Shown: positions 39,740 through 53,651 of the stretch, one piece after another
Layout of the letters: the number at the start of each line of letters is the position of its first letter
Position numbering within the stretch: position 1 is the stretch's first letter
Assembly (NCBI GenBank): GCA_963573385.1
Contig: CAUYLG010062016.1
Coordinates: forward strand, 1 to 64,000
Reading direction: 5' to 3'
DNA: 64,000 bases
DNA from: Cacajao melanocephalus
Taxonomy: Eukaryota > Chordata > Mammalia > Primates > Pitheciidae
Translations under genes and position numbers: made by a program
Notes under the pieces: model-generated
The model's input: the letters and a program-made list of their open reading frames with translations, nothing else
Databases searched by the model: none
What the model was told of the DNA's origin: nothing

Positions 39740-40958
39740 TGATTTTTTTCTTTTTTGATCTAGAAGTCTCTCTTCTCCACTGGGACATTGGGAAGACAAA
39801 AGCTGTGCAATATTCATGGTTTTATAATAGTGCCTGGAGCACAGTAGATGCTCAAAAATAGTTGAGGAATGAAGAAAATGAAAGAATGTTGGGTTAGGCC
39901 CATGAGTGTGTGAGATCAGATCCAGGATGTGACAAGTGAGAAGAAGGGAGGTGTTCAGGAGACCCTGAAAGGGGACGGATACCCAGTTAGGCATGGAGAG
40001 AACGGCAGAGTCAGGTTTACTGTGAATCCATGGTTTTGACGGTTTGAAAACCTGCCTGGGACAGAGATCGGAGTTGATGCTATTGCTACGTCTTGGCAGA
40101 AGGAAAAGGGAGGAAATGTAGATGATTTGTGTTTTGTAGCCTTTATGAAAATACATGCCATTCAACTTAGTTTGTGTACTATTTAGCCTCTCAGTCTTGA
40201 TGTGTGTTGGTCTCTTGCATTCCGTAAGGGTCCTTGCTGTCAGCAACAGAGCGGATGTCTCTGGAACTGAAGATCTGGGGGTGCCCCTTGCTGCCCCTGC
40301 CTGGCTCTGCCATGATCATGGTCGTTACTGGGGACACTGTTGATATAGAGGAGAAGGAGAATGGGAGAAGGAAGAGGATGCCTGGCACAGTGCGAGTCTT
40401 GGCCCCACGGCTTTGCTCCCGCCAGCACCCGCTCTCACCGGGTAGAAGAGAGAGGCTGCTTTCAGCAGAGGAGCTTTAAACCCTTCGGCTTTTGAAGAGA
40501 CTTTATGTAATATTTATAAATGGGGAGAGTGGCTTAGCTATTTCGGTTCGGCTCCGTTATCTCTTTGAAGCCTTGGCTTTTATTAAGGAGGAAAAGATAG
40601 CCAGTTGCTTCCTGAAAAAATACGTTTCCGGTATAACACTGGGTGTGAAAAGCGAGATCATTCTAAAATTTTCCTAAAGAAGTAGCTAACGAAGAATAAC
40701 AGTACTTTTTTGGGAAGTTGGGTGGAAGTGAATTTGGAGATTTCCAGATTCCACCTTCTCTGGCTTCTGTAGCATTGACCCAAGACTGCTGTCTGCAAAC
40801 TCCCTGACCTTGGGACGCCTCAGAGGCTAGAAGGTTCCAGGATGCTCTTCGGAGCCTCCACCGGGACTCAGTTCTCAGGAGTGCATACACAGTGTCACCG
40901 TGCTTAATATATGCAAGTATTAAAATATCTCACATGCCTACATTAAGTGTAAGTGTAA

Positions 40959-41279
<321 letters not shown>

Positions 41280-41729
41280 TGACAGAATTTTAGCTGTTAC
41301 TGGGAAGTTTCCTATATTAGTATCCAGAATAATCCCAAGGAACAGTTAACTTGCATGTACAGAGAATGGTTTTCTTCCATCTCAAGGTTTCCCTTCATTA
41401 TTCTTACTTTGTTTAATTTCTCAAAAGGTGAGGATTAAGCTTTGAAGATAACAGTAGGTTTTTGTACTACTAAGCATATGAGATGCCTGTCTTTCTTCCT
41501 GGGAGAGTTGTATCTTATAACGCAGCACTTCCTTAGAGACAGCAAATTACCTTTGAAAGATGTTTTGAGGAGTTTAGGTACCAAGAGCTTTCTGATAGGG
41601 AAACTTCTTTGGCTGGAGACAGATACCATGCCGCTTCTACAGTTTTCTAGCAGCCCAGCCAGATTCTAGAAATGCTCAGTTCCGACCATGAGAGGCAGAG
41701 GAGTACAGAACATATGAGGGGAACTTGGA

Positions 41730-41900
41730 TTTGGATAGACGTGGGTTCAAATTCTGCTACTTAGTACTATGTAACCTTAGAAAAGCTACTTAACCTCTCT
41801 GAGCCTCAAGTTCTTTATCAAATGGTAACCTAAGTAACCATTTCATAGGACTGGTTTAATGGTTCACCTTAAATGCAATAATACATTTTAAATGTTAGTT
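41730..41900 (+). mobile_element. MIR
   Basis: CGTGGGTTCAAATTCTGCTA, then TACTTAACCTCTCTGAGCCT, match the MIR core closely. Confidence 0.85.
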
Positions 41901-41955
41901 ATTAACTAGTTAGTGTTAGATGCAATAATGTACATTAAATGTTAACTATTAATGT
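41870..41955. repeat. Imperfect 47-bp tandem duplication
   Basis: ATGCAATAAT..ACATT..AAATGTTA..TATTAA occurs twice with a spacing of about 47 bp. Confidence 0.8.
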
Positions 41956-42236
41956 GAATATCCAGCTATAGGCCCATATGCCTCAGACACACTCAGTTCC
42001 AACACAGTGGCTTGAACCAAGAATTTCACTTCGATAATTAGACTGGGTAAGGAATTTGTATCAGGTGTTGGAATTTTTTCTGTGGCTTATTAGAACCTGT
42101 AGTGTTTGGCACTTGTACTTAGGGTTCTAATTAATTTAGATAGCTGTTTATTTAAAATTTATCCTAATTTATTTTCCATCATTTTGTTTTAACATGGAAT
42201 GTAGTTTGCACACACATTCTCCTTAAAGCTTCCAAG

Positions 42237-42441
42237 AAGACCAGTGTGGGTAATAGAGCAAGACTCCATCTCTACAAAATAAAATATTAGCTGAGGGTGG
42301 TAGGCAAGCCTGTGGTCCCAGCTGTCAGGAAGACTGCGGTGGGAGAATTGCTTGAGGCCAGGAGTTTGAGTTTGCAGTGAGCTATGACTGTCACTGGGCG
42401 ACAGGCGACAGAACAAGACCTTGTCTCTTTAAAAAAAAAAA
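42237..42441 (+). mobile_element. 5'-truncated Alu with target duplication
   Basis: AAAGCTTCCAAG at 42,225-42,236 recurs at 42,442-42,453. The insert starts inside the left arm at GACCAGTGTGGGTAATAG. Confidence 0.95.
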
Positions 42442-42559
42442 AAAGCTTCCAAGCATAATGGTAATGCTGCTGATTTTATTCTTTTTATTAAAGAGATTTC
42501 ACTGCAGCAGCAACTGTCTTCAGCTGGTGGATAAAGTTGATTTTTGAAGGGCCCTGTAA

Positions 42560-42920
<361 letters not shown>

Positions 42921-43262
42921 TCATTTCTCTTATTTAAGCGTTTCCTGATTTTTTTAATCTCTTCAGGTTTATTGCCTTCTCTGAGTGGTCAAGCCTTTAT
43001 CATTTTTTTTTCCAGGTTAGACTAAAATATTTTTCAGATAAAGCTTTAAAAAGAAAACAACCTGCTTTCAAGGGCGTGGTCTTTCTAAAGGACCAGGCAA
43101 AATAATAAACAAATATGATCATGGGTTATCTGGAAGAACTGTCTCAGAAGTCTTGTTAAACCTGGAACACCTGCTATCCATATAGGCCTTCTTTGGGGAA
43201 AGATAAAAGAGCTGGGGAGACCCTGTAATTGTAGCTATAATCTTTATTCACACAATTTATGG

Positions 43263-43603
43263 TTTTTTGTTTGTTTGTTTTGAGATGAAGTATTGCTCTG
43301 TCGTCCAGGCAGGAGTGTAGTGACACGATCTCAGCTCACCATAGCCTCCACCTCTTGCGTTCAAGCAATTCTCCTTCCTCAGCCTCCTGAGTAGCTGGGA
43401 TTACAGGCATGTGCCAGCTTGCCCAGCTAACTTTTGTATTTTTAGTAGAGACGGGGTTTCACCATGTTGGCCAGGCCGGTCTCGAACTCCTGATCTCGAG
43501 TGATCTGCCCGCTTCAGTGTCAGAATTTCTGACCTCAAGTGATCTGCCCACTTTGGCCTCCCAAAGTGCTGGAATTCCAGGTGTGAGTCACCATGTCCTG
43601 CCT
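43263..43603 (-). mobile_element. Alu with internal 39-bp tandem duplication
   Basis: The segment TCCTGATCTCGAGTGATCTG at 43,488 recurs as TTCTGACCTCAAGTGATCTG at 43,527, offset 39 bp, making the element longer than normal. Confidence 0.93.
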
Positions 43604-44179
43604 CACAGTCATTTATGTTTTCACTCCTCCACGTTCTGTGTATGTGCCCACCTTTGTGTTTTTAAACATGCGTCATCTTGGCCTGGGAAGCCCTTTTCCC
43701 ATTTCTGTCTGTAGCTAGCTCTTGCCCTCTTGTCAGTTAGTGCTTGTTGAAAGAAGGAAGGACTTATCTATTCACATGACTCCATTGCCTGTCACCTCCT
43801 CCAGGAAGCCCCTCGAGTATACTCCGTTTTGACCCACCATCCCATCCAACCTAGCTGAAGTGTCTCTCTACTTGGTGTTGTGCTTGGGAAAAGTTTACTG
43901 AAGGAAGAATGTTACTGCTTTTAGTTAAACTCGGCTAAGATAGAAAGTGTAGCTCTGGAGAGAGACCATGTACTGTCTCCTTCCTGCAGGCTTCTCTGCA
44001 GTTTTTGGAGGGAAGCAGTTTTCAGCTATCAGGAACAAGATGGAACGGGCAACTTCTATTTTTGATTGGAGGATAGGGTTAAAACTGGACATGTTTCATT
44101 GAAATAAAAGTTATAACCCCTTTGGTGTAACCGAACCAGTAATGACATTTGACTGTTTTTCAGTCCTGTGACATTCTGG

Positions 44180-44389
44180 CCCCAGTGGCCACGGAGGCTT
44201 TTTTGTAAGCATCTTTTTTGTCTGTTACTAGCTGTGTGACCTTGGGCAAGTTGCTTTACCTCTCTGTGCCTCATCTATAAAATGGGAATAGTAAGAGCAC
44301 CTCAAGGGCCATCGTGAGTTATTACCTAGATGGGCCTCGTGTACCACCTGGTACCTATAGGTCTTGATAATGCTCACTATTATTAGCAT

Positions 44390-44390
<1 letters not shown>
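44180..44390 (+). mobile_element. MIR
   Basis: CTAGCTGTGTGACCTTGGGC, then AAGTTGCTTTACCTCTCTGT and CATCTATAAAATGGGAATAG, are near-consensus MIR. Confidence 0.92.
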
Positions 44391-45404
<1,014 letters not shown>

Positions 45405-45407
45405 ATT

Positions 45408-45710
45408 TTTTATTTTTATTTTTTATTATACTTTTGAGTTCTGGGGTACATGTGCAGATCGTGCAGGATTGTTACATAGGTATACATGTGCTATGGTGGT
45501 TTGCTGCATCCATCCCCCCATCATCTACATTAGGTATTTCTCCTAATGTTAGCCCTCCCCAATCTCCCCAGCCCCTGCCATCCCTCCCCTAAGCCCCCCA
45601 GTCCCTGCCATCTGTCCCCTAAACCCCCCACCCCACTACAGGCCCCAGTGTGTGATGTTCCCCTCCCTGTGTCCATGTGTTCTCATTGTTCAACACCCAC
45701 TTTTGCCAAA
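45408..45710 (-). mobile_element. L1 3' end (L1PA/PB-like), antisense, duplicated purine tract
   Basis: TTTTATTATACTTTTGAGTT, then GGTACATGTGCAGATCGTGC and TGTGTCCATGTGTTCTCATT, are the reversed L1 3' UTR. The C-rich part, which is the L1 G-rich tract on the other strand, is doubled: CAGCCCCTGCCATCCCTCCC, then CAGTCCCTGCCATCTGTCCC. Confidence 0.9.
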
Positions 45711-46195
45711 AGATAATGTAAAAATGTGGCCAAGAAGCAGTTGGTCTAGATCAAGTGTGTGACCAGCAGGGGTCAGCGTTCAGCCTCTGCGTGTAGCTCT
45801 CGGGAGAGCCTGGACACAGCCATCTCATCTCTGCAGGGACCTTTGCTGCCTCTACAGTTCTACCTTCAGTTGCCAGGCTCTTTCTTTGGGAAAAGATATG
45901 GCATCCTAATGGCATTTCATCTGTGTAGCAAACAGTGAGAGAAATCTCACGTATGTTACGGTCAACCTCAGCATCTTTGAGGTTGATGTGTTTCACAGCT
46001 GCCTTGCATGTGGCCTCCAAGTAGAGAAGGGCTGATCAGAGTATGTTTCTAATCAAAGGAAATGGAATTTGCAGTGTCCCCATTGAGCAGCTTCCATCAG
46101 TGTATGATGCTTAATGATGCAAAACAGTATTTCGGGTTTGAGGTGCTAGCAAAGCCCAAAAGGGCAATAATAGGATTAACAGTACCTACTTTATT

Positions 46196-46586
46196 AAATT
46201 CCTAGGGCTACAAAACAAAATACCATGAACTGAGTGGTTTGAGTGACAGAAATGTATTTCCCACAATCCTGGAGGCTGGAAGTTCAAGAACATGGCATCG
46301 GCAGGGCTGGCTGCTCCTGAGGCCTCTCTCCTGGGCTTGCAGACGGCTGCCTTCTTGCTGAGTCCTCCCGTGGTCTTTCCTTTGTATCCCTGGTGTCACG
46401 ATGTGTTCAGGTTCCTCTTCACATAAAGACCACAGTCTGATTGGGATAAGGGTCCACCTTAAGGCCCTCATTTTAAATTAATCGCCTCTTTAAAGGCTCC
46501 ACCTCCAAATATAGTCACATGTTGAGGTATTGGGATTGGGGCTTCAGCATGTGAGTTTCGGGGAGACATAGTTCAGCCTGTAACAT
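46196..46586 (-). mobile_element. MLT1-like LTR, antisense
   Basis: GGCTACAAAACAAAATACCA, AATCCTGGAGGCTGGAAGTT and GGCTCCACCTCCAAATATAG, ending CAGCCTGTAACA, are reversed MLT1-type phrases. Confidence 0.75.
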
Positions 46587-46778
46587 CTAGATTGGAGGTT
46601 CTCAAGTGACACAGACCCAAGTGCCTACACTGCAGTACGTGCTGCTCACACTCCTAACATTCCTCTTTTGTTCAGCTGATAATTGTCAGCATTTTATACA
46701 TGAGAAAGTAGAGAGCCCTCCAGATTCTATTAAGTCCCCAGTGTCACTCAGGCAGTGGTGAAAACGGAGTCCACTCTT

Positions 46779-47072
<294 letters not shown>

Positions 47073-47739
47073 AGAGCTCACTCTTGAATGTATCTGAAAG
47101 CTTTGCTCTGTGATACTGTGCTGTGTTGTCTCCTAGCCCTGAAGGGCTCACCAGGGCCAGACTTGGCTTGGATGCCAAGGAGAGGTGACTTCAGGGCCTA
47201 CCTTACCTTAAGGCATTCATTTTCAGAGTTCTTTAAAACACTGTGGTAGGCAAATAAAACGTGTCGTTGGGCTATCCCTGCCAGCTTGGAAATTTGGGTG
47301 TACTGGATGGTTGCGGAGCTTTAACTGTTGAAGAAAATGTAAACAGCAAGTTAATCTCCATCTGATCAGTACTAGCAGAACCCTCCCTGCCTTCTTTATG
47401 GTTTCCTGAAAAACTGTTAATCTCAACAGAACGGAATGATCAGATGTGAGATCTTTTTATACCGTGTATTAATTCATTTTCTTCTGTCATCGCACTTAGA
47501 ACATTAGCTTAAAACATTACGAAGTATGCTGCTGTGAAAGATGGTGTTGGGGAAATACTGGTTCATGTATCAAACAGAATAAACCTGAATTGCATCAAAT
47601 GGTAGTTTTAGTTATAGTACCCATATCTCATAAAGATCCTTTTTATTTTGTCTGTTTCTCTGCATATCTATTAATTATTCCTTTGGAGTCTGTGTAGATT
47701 ATAATTTTAAGGGTGATCCCAAATGAAAGGCACACATCA

Positions 47740-48198
<459 letters not shown>

Positions 48199-48374
48199 TT
48201 AGGCCGTGTCAGAGATACACAAATAATTTATTATATGTTTGTATTCTACAAAGTTGTGCACCCTTTTGTAGGAGGCTAAAAATAGATAGTATGATTGAAA
48301 TACCGTGCCATCTCTGCATGGAATGTATTTATACTTGCACACATTGACCATGTACCAGGTTGTGCTAAGTCCTC

Positions 48375-48560
48375 TGTATGGATTCGTCCTTCAAACCTCA
48401 CAATTTTTTTTTTATTATTGTCGTCATTATCTAGTTAACAGCTAAGGAAATGGATTTAGGAAACTTCACTAACTTGCTCAGAGTCACCCAGATAATAAGT
48501 GTTAGAGCCCAGATTTGAACCCACGCCAGCAGACTTCAGAAGCCGTGTTCTTAGCTTATC
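48375..48560 (-). mobile_element. MIR, antisense
   Basis: CAGCTAAGGAAATGGATTTA, then AACTTGCTCAGAGTCACCCA and GAGCCCAGATTTGAACCCAC, are the reversed MIR core. Confidence 0.85.
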
Positions 48561-49260
48561 CTGTTTTGCCTTACTTGTTTATTACAGTCATATGCACATA
48601 CCCTGTGGAGGAGATGAAGATGAATGGCTAATTCAGCAAGCATGCTGAGTGCCTGTGGCCTTCTTGTCATGTTCTAGAAGCCATGAGAGCTGCTCTGTCT
48701 GGGCTAATGATTCTGTATCAATTTATGAATGCATTCAGGGATACAACCTACCTATGTTTATACCATTTGAGCCAGGGAAACAGGAACCTTCATCTTCCCC
48801 AAATACTTACACATAGTTAAAAAAAAAATCTCCAAGAACTTTATTGAAGTATTCATGTGGATAAGTGCATACAGGACAGTACAAGTAGACAGATTTCAAA
48901 GCAAGAAATGTCATCAGCAGGTTGGGAGCTCCTGCTCCTCCCAGTCACTCTCCCTTTAAGTCATAAGAGTGCCAGCCTCGTGAGCTTAGACTGGTCGTTC
49001 CGATGGAAATAGGTAACAGACTGCAAGCCTTTTACTTAAATACTACTTCTGTTCTTCATCTTGACCTTCTCCCTTCCACTCAGAACCCTGCCTCTCACAG
49101 ATATGGGTGATGATAGAATTAGAATATCACACAGTCACATACTTGGTAACCAACATGCAATAAATAATACTAATTTTACTAATGCCAGTATTGCTGAAAA
49201 CAATAGTTTTATGCACTTGCTATCTTCTTTCTTGTTAAAAAAAAAAAAAAACAAACCAAA

Positions 49261-49491
49261 AAAAACTAGGCTTTATCCAGTCTATCATTGATGGGCATTT
49301 GGGTTGGTTCCAAGTCTTTGCTATTGTGAACAGTGCTGTAATAAACATAGGTGTGCGTGTGTCTTTATAATAGAATGATTTATAATCTTTTGGGTATATA
49401 CCCAGTAATAGGATTGCTGTGTCAAATGGTATTTCATCTGCACATGTACCCCAGAACATAAAGTATAATTAAAGAAAAAAAAAACTAGGCT
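49261..49491 (+). mobile_element. Twin-primed (5'-inverted) short L1 with target duplication
   Basis: From about 49,273 to 49,433 the sequence is reversed L1 ORF2 end; its minus strand encodes IYPKDYKSFYYKDTRTPMFI. It then switches to the sense L1 3' end, CTGCACATGTACCCCAGAAC with AAAGTATAATTAAAG and a poly(A). AAAAACTAGGCT lies at 49,261-49,272 and again at 49,480-49,491. Confidence 0.93.
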
Positions 49492-49654
49492 ATTTTTTTT
49501 TAAGAGCAGTTTTCGATTTACAGAGGAGTGGAGCAGGAAGTGCAGCTGCACGTCTCTCCTCCATCCCCCCTTCCTCGTTTCCCATATTCACGTCTTGCAT
49601 TGGTGTGTTACATTTGCTGTGATTGCTGAACCAATATTGTTGCATTATTGCTAT

Positions 49655-49883
49655 TATTTTTATTTAGTTTTCTGAGACTGAGTCTCGCTTTTGCCGCCCA
49701 GGCTGGAGGGCAATGGCGTGATCTGGCATGATCTCGGCTCACTACAACCTCTGCCTCCCAGGTTCAAGCAATTCTCCTGCCTCAGCATCCTGAGTAGCTG
49801 GGATTACAGGCACGTGCCATCATGCCAGCTAATTTTGTAAAAATTTTTAGTGGAGATGGGGTTTCACCATGTTGACCAGGCTG
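49655..49883 (-). mobile_element. 5'-truncated Alu
   Basis: TTTCTGAGACTGAGTCTCGC runs to CACCATGTTGACCAGGCT and stops. GCATTATTGCTATTA before and GCGTTATTATTA after fit a diverged target duplication. Confidence 0.93.
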
Positions 49884-52194
49884 TTGATGCGTTATTATTA
49901 ATTAAAGTTTACATCTAACCTCAGGGTTCTCTGTATATAGTATAGTTTTATGGGTTTTGACAAATTAATGTCATGTATTTACCATTACAGTATCATATGG
50001 AACAGTTTCACTGCCCTAAAAATCCTCTCTGCTCTACCTCTGCATCCCCTCTCCCTGATTATCTACCTCCAAAACCTCAGACAACCACTGATAAGTTATA
50101 GTTTGCCTTTGTCTCTATAATTTTACCCTTTTCAGAATGTCATACAGTTGGAATCATACAGTATATGGCCTTTACAGATCGACTACTTTTGCTTAGTAAT
50201 CTGCATTTAAGATTCCTTCATGTCTTTTTATGGTTTGATAGCTCATTTCTTTTTAGCAGTGAATAATACTCCATTGTCTGGATGTACCACAGATTGCTTA
50301 TCCATTCACCTATTGGATGACATTTTGGCAGCTTCTTAATTTGGACAATTATACATAAAGCTGGTATAAATATTCTTGTGCAGATTTTTGTGTAGACAAG
50401 ATTTCAGCACACTTGGGTGAATACTTAAGAATGTGATTAGTGGATTGTGTGATAAGACTATGTTTAGCTTTATAAGAAACTGTCAAACTGTCCTCTCATG
50501 TGGCTGTACCTTTTTGCATTCTGCCAATAAAGAATGAGATTTCCTGTTGCTCCACATCCTCACCAGCATTTGATGGTGGTGATATTTTAGATTTTAGCCA
50601 TTTTAGTGGGTATGCAGTGGTATCTCACTATTGCCATTTGCAATTCCCTAATGACATATGATGCTGAGCATCTTTTCATACGCTTATTTGCCATATGTGT
50701 GTCTTCTTTGGTGAGATGTCTGTTCAGATCTTTTATGTACTTTTTAATCGGGCTGTTATTGTTGAGTTTTAAGTCTTCTTTTTATATTTTAGATACCAGT
50801 TCTTTATCAGATACGTGTGTTGCAAATATTTTCTCCCTGTTCAAGTTGGCCTTTCATTTCCTGAATGATTATCTTTCACAGAGTAGAAGTTTTTAATTAT
50901 AATGAAGTCTCAGTTTTCAAGTTTTTCCTTCATAAGTTGTGCCTTTGGTATTGTATATAAGAGGTCATTGCCAAATCTCAGGTCAATTAGATTTTCTCCT
51001 TTGTTATATCTAGAAATTTTTATAGCTTTGTGTTTTATATTAGGTCTGTGATTCATTCTGAGTTCATCTTCATGAAAGGTGTTAGGTCTTTGTCTAGACT
51101 GAGTTTTGTGTGTGTTGATGTCCATCTGTTCCAGCACCATTTGATGAAAAGACTCCTTTTCTCACTGAATTGCCTTTGCACTTTTGCCAAAGGTTAGTTG
51201 ATTATATTTGTGAGGGTATATTTCTGGGCTGTTTTATTCCAGTGATCTATTTGTCTTATTGTTTCACCAGTACCACACTGTCTTGTTACTATAACTAATA
51301 CTAAGTTTTGAAGTTGGGCAGTGTCAGTGCGCCAACTGAATTTTCTTCAATATTGTATTGGCTCTTCTGCCTTTCCATGTAAATTTTAGGATCAGTTTGT
51401 TGATACCCATAAACTTGCTGGTATTTTGACTAGAATTGGTATGTAGATCAACTTGGGAAGAACTGACATCATAACAATGTTGAGTCTTCCTATTCATGAA
51501 CATGGGATATCTCACTGTTTATTTAGGTATTTTATTCCTTTCATACTAGTTTTGAAATTTTTCTCATAGATTTGGTATGTATTTTGTTAGCTCTGTATCT
51601 AAATATTTGATTTGTTTGACATTAATGTAAATGATGTATTTTTAATTTAAATTTCTAGTTATTTATATAGAAAAGCAATTGCCTTTGTATATTGTATCCT
51701 GCAACTTTGCTGTGTTAGTTTAAGTTCTTTTTTGTTGATTCTTTGGGATTTTCTACATAGACATCATATTATCTGTGGACAAGACAGTTTTAATTCATCC
51801 TTCCCAATCTGCATACACTTTGTTGCGTTTTCTTATCTTTCTGCATTAACTAGTACTTCCAATATGACTTTGGTTAGAAGTGGTGATAAGGGACATCCTT
51901 GCCTTGTTCCCAGTCATAGTAGGAAAGAAACTAGTTCCTTACCATTCAGTATCATGTTAATTGCAGGTTTTTTGTGGATATTTTTTATTAAGTTGAGAAA
52001 GTTTTCCTCTATTCCTAGTTTGCTAAGAGTTTTTAATGGGTGTTGGATTTTGTCCAGTGCTTTTTCTGCGTCTTTAGATATAATCGTATGAATTTTCTTC
52101 TTTCGCCTGTTTGAAGTGATGGATTGCTTTTATTTTTGAGTTTGATTCACTTTTTCATACCTGGAGTAAGTTCCATTTGGTCATTGTGTATACT

Positions 52195-52489
52195 CTTGTT
52201 TGTTTTGAGATGAAGTTTTGCTCTTGTTGCCCAGGCTGGAGTATAGTGGCACAATCTTGGCTTACTGTGACCTCAGCCTCCCGGATTTAAGCAATTCTCC
52301 TGCCTCAGCCTCCTGAGTAATTGGGATTACAGGCACATGCCACCATGCCCAGCTAATTTTTTGTATTTTTAGTAGAGACAGGGTTTCACCATGTTGGCCA
52401 GGCTGGTCTCAAACTCCTGACTTCAGGTAATCCACCCGCCTTGGCCTCCAAAGTACAGGGATTACAGGCATGAGCCACCATGCCCAGCC
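52195..52489 (-). mobile_element. Alu inside the L1M
   Basis: TGTGTATACT flanks both ends. Full-length, ending CACCATGCCCAGCC. Confidence 0.97.
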
Positions 52490-53205
52490 TGTGTATACTT
52501 TTAATACATTTTTGAATTTATCTGCTAATGCTTTATTGAGGATTTTTGTATATATGTTCATAAGAGATATTGGTCTATAGTTTCTCCTTTCTTGTAATGT
52601 GTTTGGCTTAATGCTGGCTTCAGAATGAATTAGGAATTGTTCTCTTTGCTTCTATTTTCTGAAAAGTATTGTAGAGAATTGGTATAATTTCTTTCTTAAA
52701 TGTTTGGTAGAATTCATGACTAAACCTATCTGGGCATGGTGCTTTCTATTTTAGAAAGTTATTAATGTTAATTTTGATTCAATTTCTTTAATAGACATAG
52801 GCCTACTCAAATGATCTATTTCTCCCTGTGTGAGTTTTGGTAGATTATGTCTTTCTAGCAATTGGTCCATTTTATCTGAGTTACAACATTTTTGGACATA
52901 GAGTTGTTTATAATGTTACTGTATTATCCCTTTAATATCCATGAAATCAGTAGTAATAGCCCTTCTTTCATTTGTTGTTAGATTCTTTTTTTTTTTTTTT
53001 TTGTTAGCCTCCTTAGAGGATTACCAATTTTATTGACCTTTTCCAAAAACCAGCTTTTGGACTCAGATTTTCTCTACGGATTTCTCCTTTTAAGTATCAC
53101 TGATTTCTGCCCTAATTTTTATCAATTTTTTTCTGTTTACTTGTAGTTCGATTGATGCTCATTTTTCTTCTTTCCTAGGGTGTAAGTTTAGATGATTGAT
53201 TTTTT

Positions 53206-53255
53206 TTAGGTTGGTGCAGAAGTAATTGCCGTTTTGCCACTTCGCACCAACCTGA
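53206..53255. mobile_element. Internally deleted MADE1 (mariner MITE)
   Basis: TTAGGTTGGTGCAGAAGTAA begins the element, and GCACCAACCTGA at its end is the inverted terminal repeat. It is about 50 bp against about 80 in the consensus, with the middle lost. MADE1 is the parent of the miR-548 family. Confidence 0.88.
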
Positions 53256-53369
53256 TAGAACTTTCTTGTTTTGTAATACATGTAGTTAATGCTATGCATT
53301 TCCTTTAGCGTTGATTTTGCTGTAGTTCACAAATTCTGATAAGCAGTATTTTCACTTTCATTTAATTAA

Positions 53370-53651
53370 TTTTTTTTTTTTGATACGGAGTCTCGCAGTG
53401 TCTCCCAGGCTATAGTACAGTGGCTCGATCTCGGTTTACTGCAGTTTCTGCCTCCTGTGTTCAAGCAGTTTTCCTGCCTAAGCCTCCTGAGTAGCTGGGG
53501 CTACAGGCACGCACCACCACACCCAGCTAATTTTTTTGTATTTTTAGTAGAGACGGGGTTTCACCACGTTGGGCCACATGATCTCAATCTTTCCACCTGC
53601 CTCAGCCTCCCAAAGTGCTGGGATTACAGGCATAAGCCATCATGCCCGGCC
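53370..53651 (-). mobile_element. Alu inside the L1M
   Basis: T-run, then GATACGGAGTCTCGCAGTGT, ending CATCATGCCCGGCC. It is diverged, with a small deletion near GGGCCACATGATC. Confidence 0.94.

Noticed and set aside
45751..46020. 89-codon minus-strand frame in otherwise unannotated intron
   Set aside because: No repeat or protein family recognised; length is within chance expectation. A translated search would be decisive.
50910..51515. ORF2-like frames as possible active L1
   Set aside because: They are short fragments separated by stops and frameshifts in an old L1M, so not a functional element.
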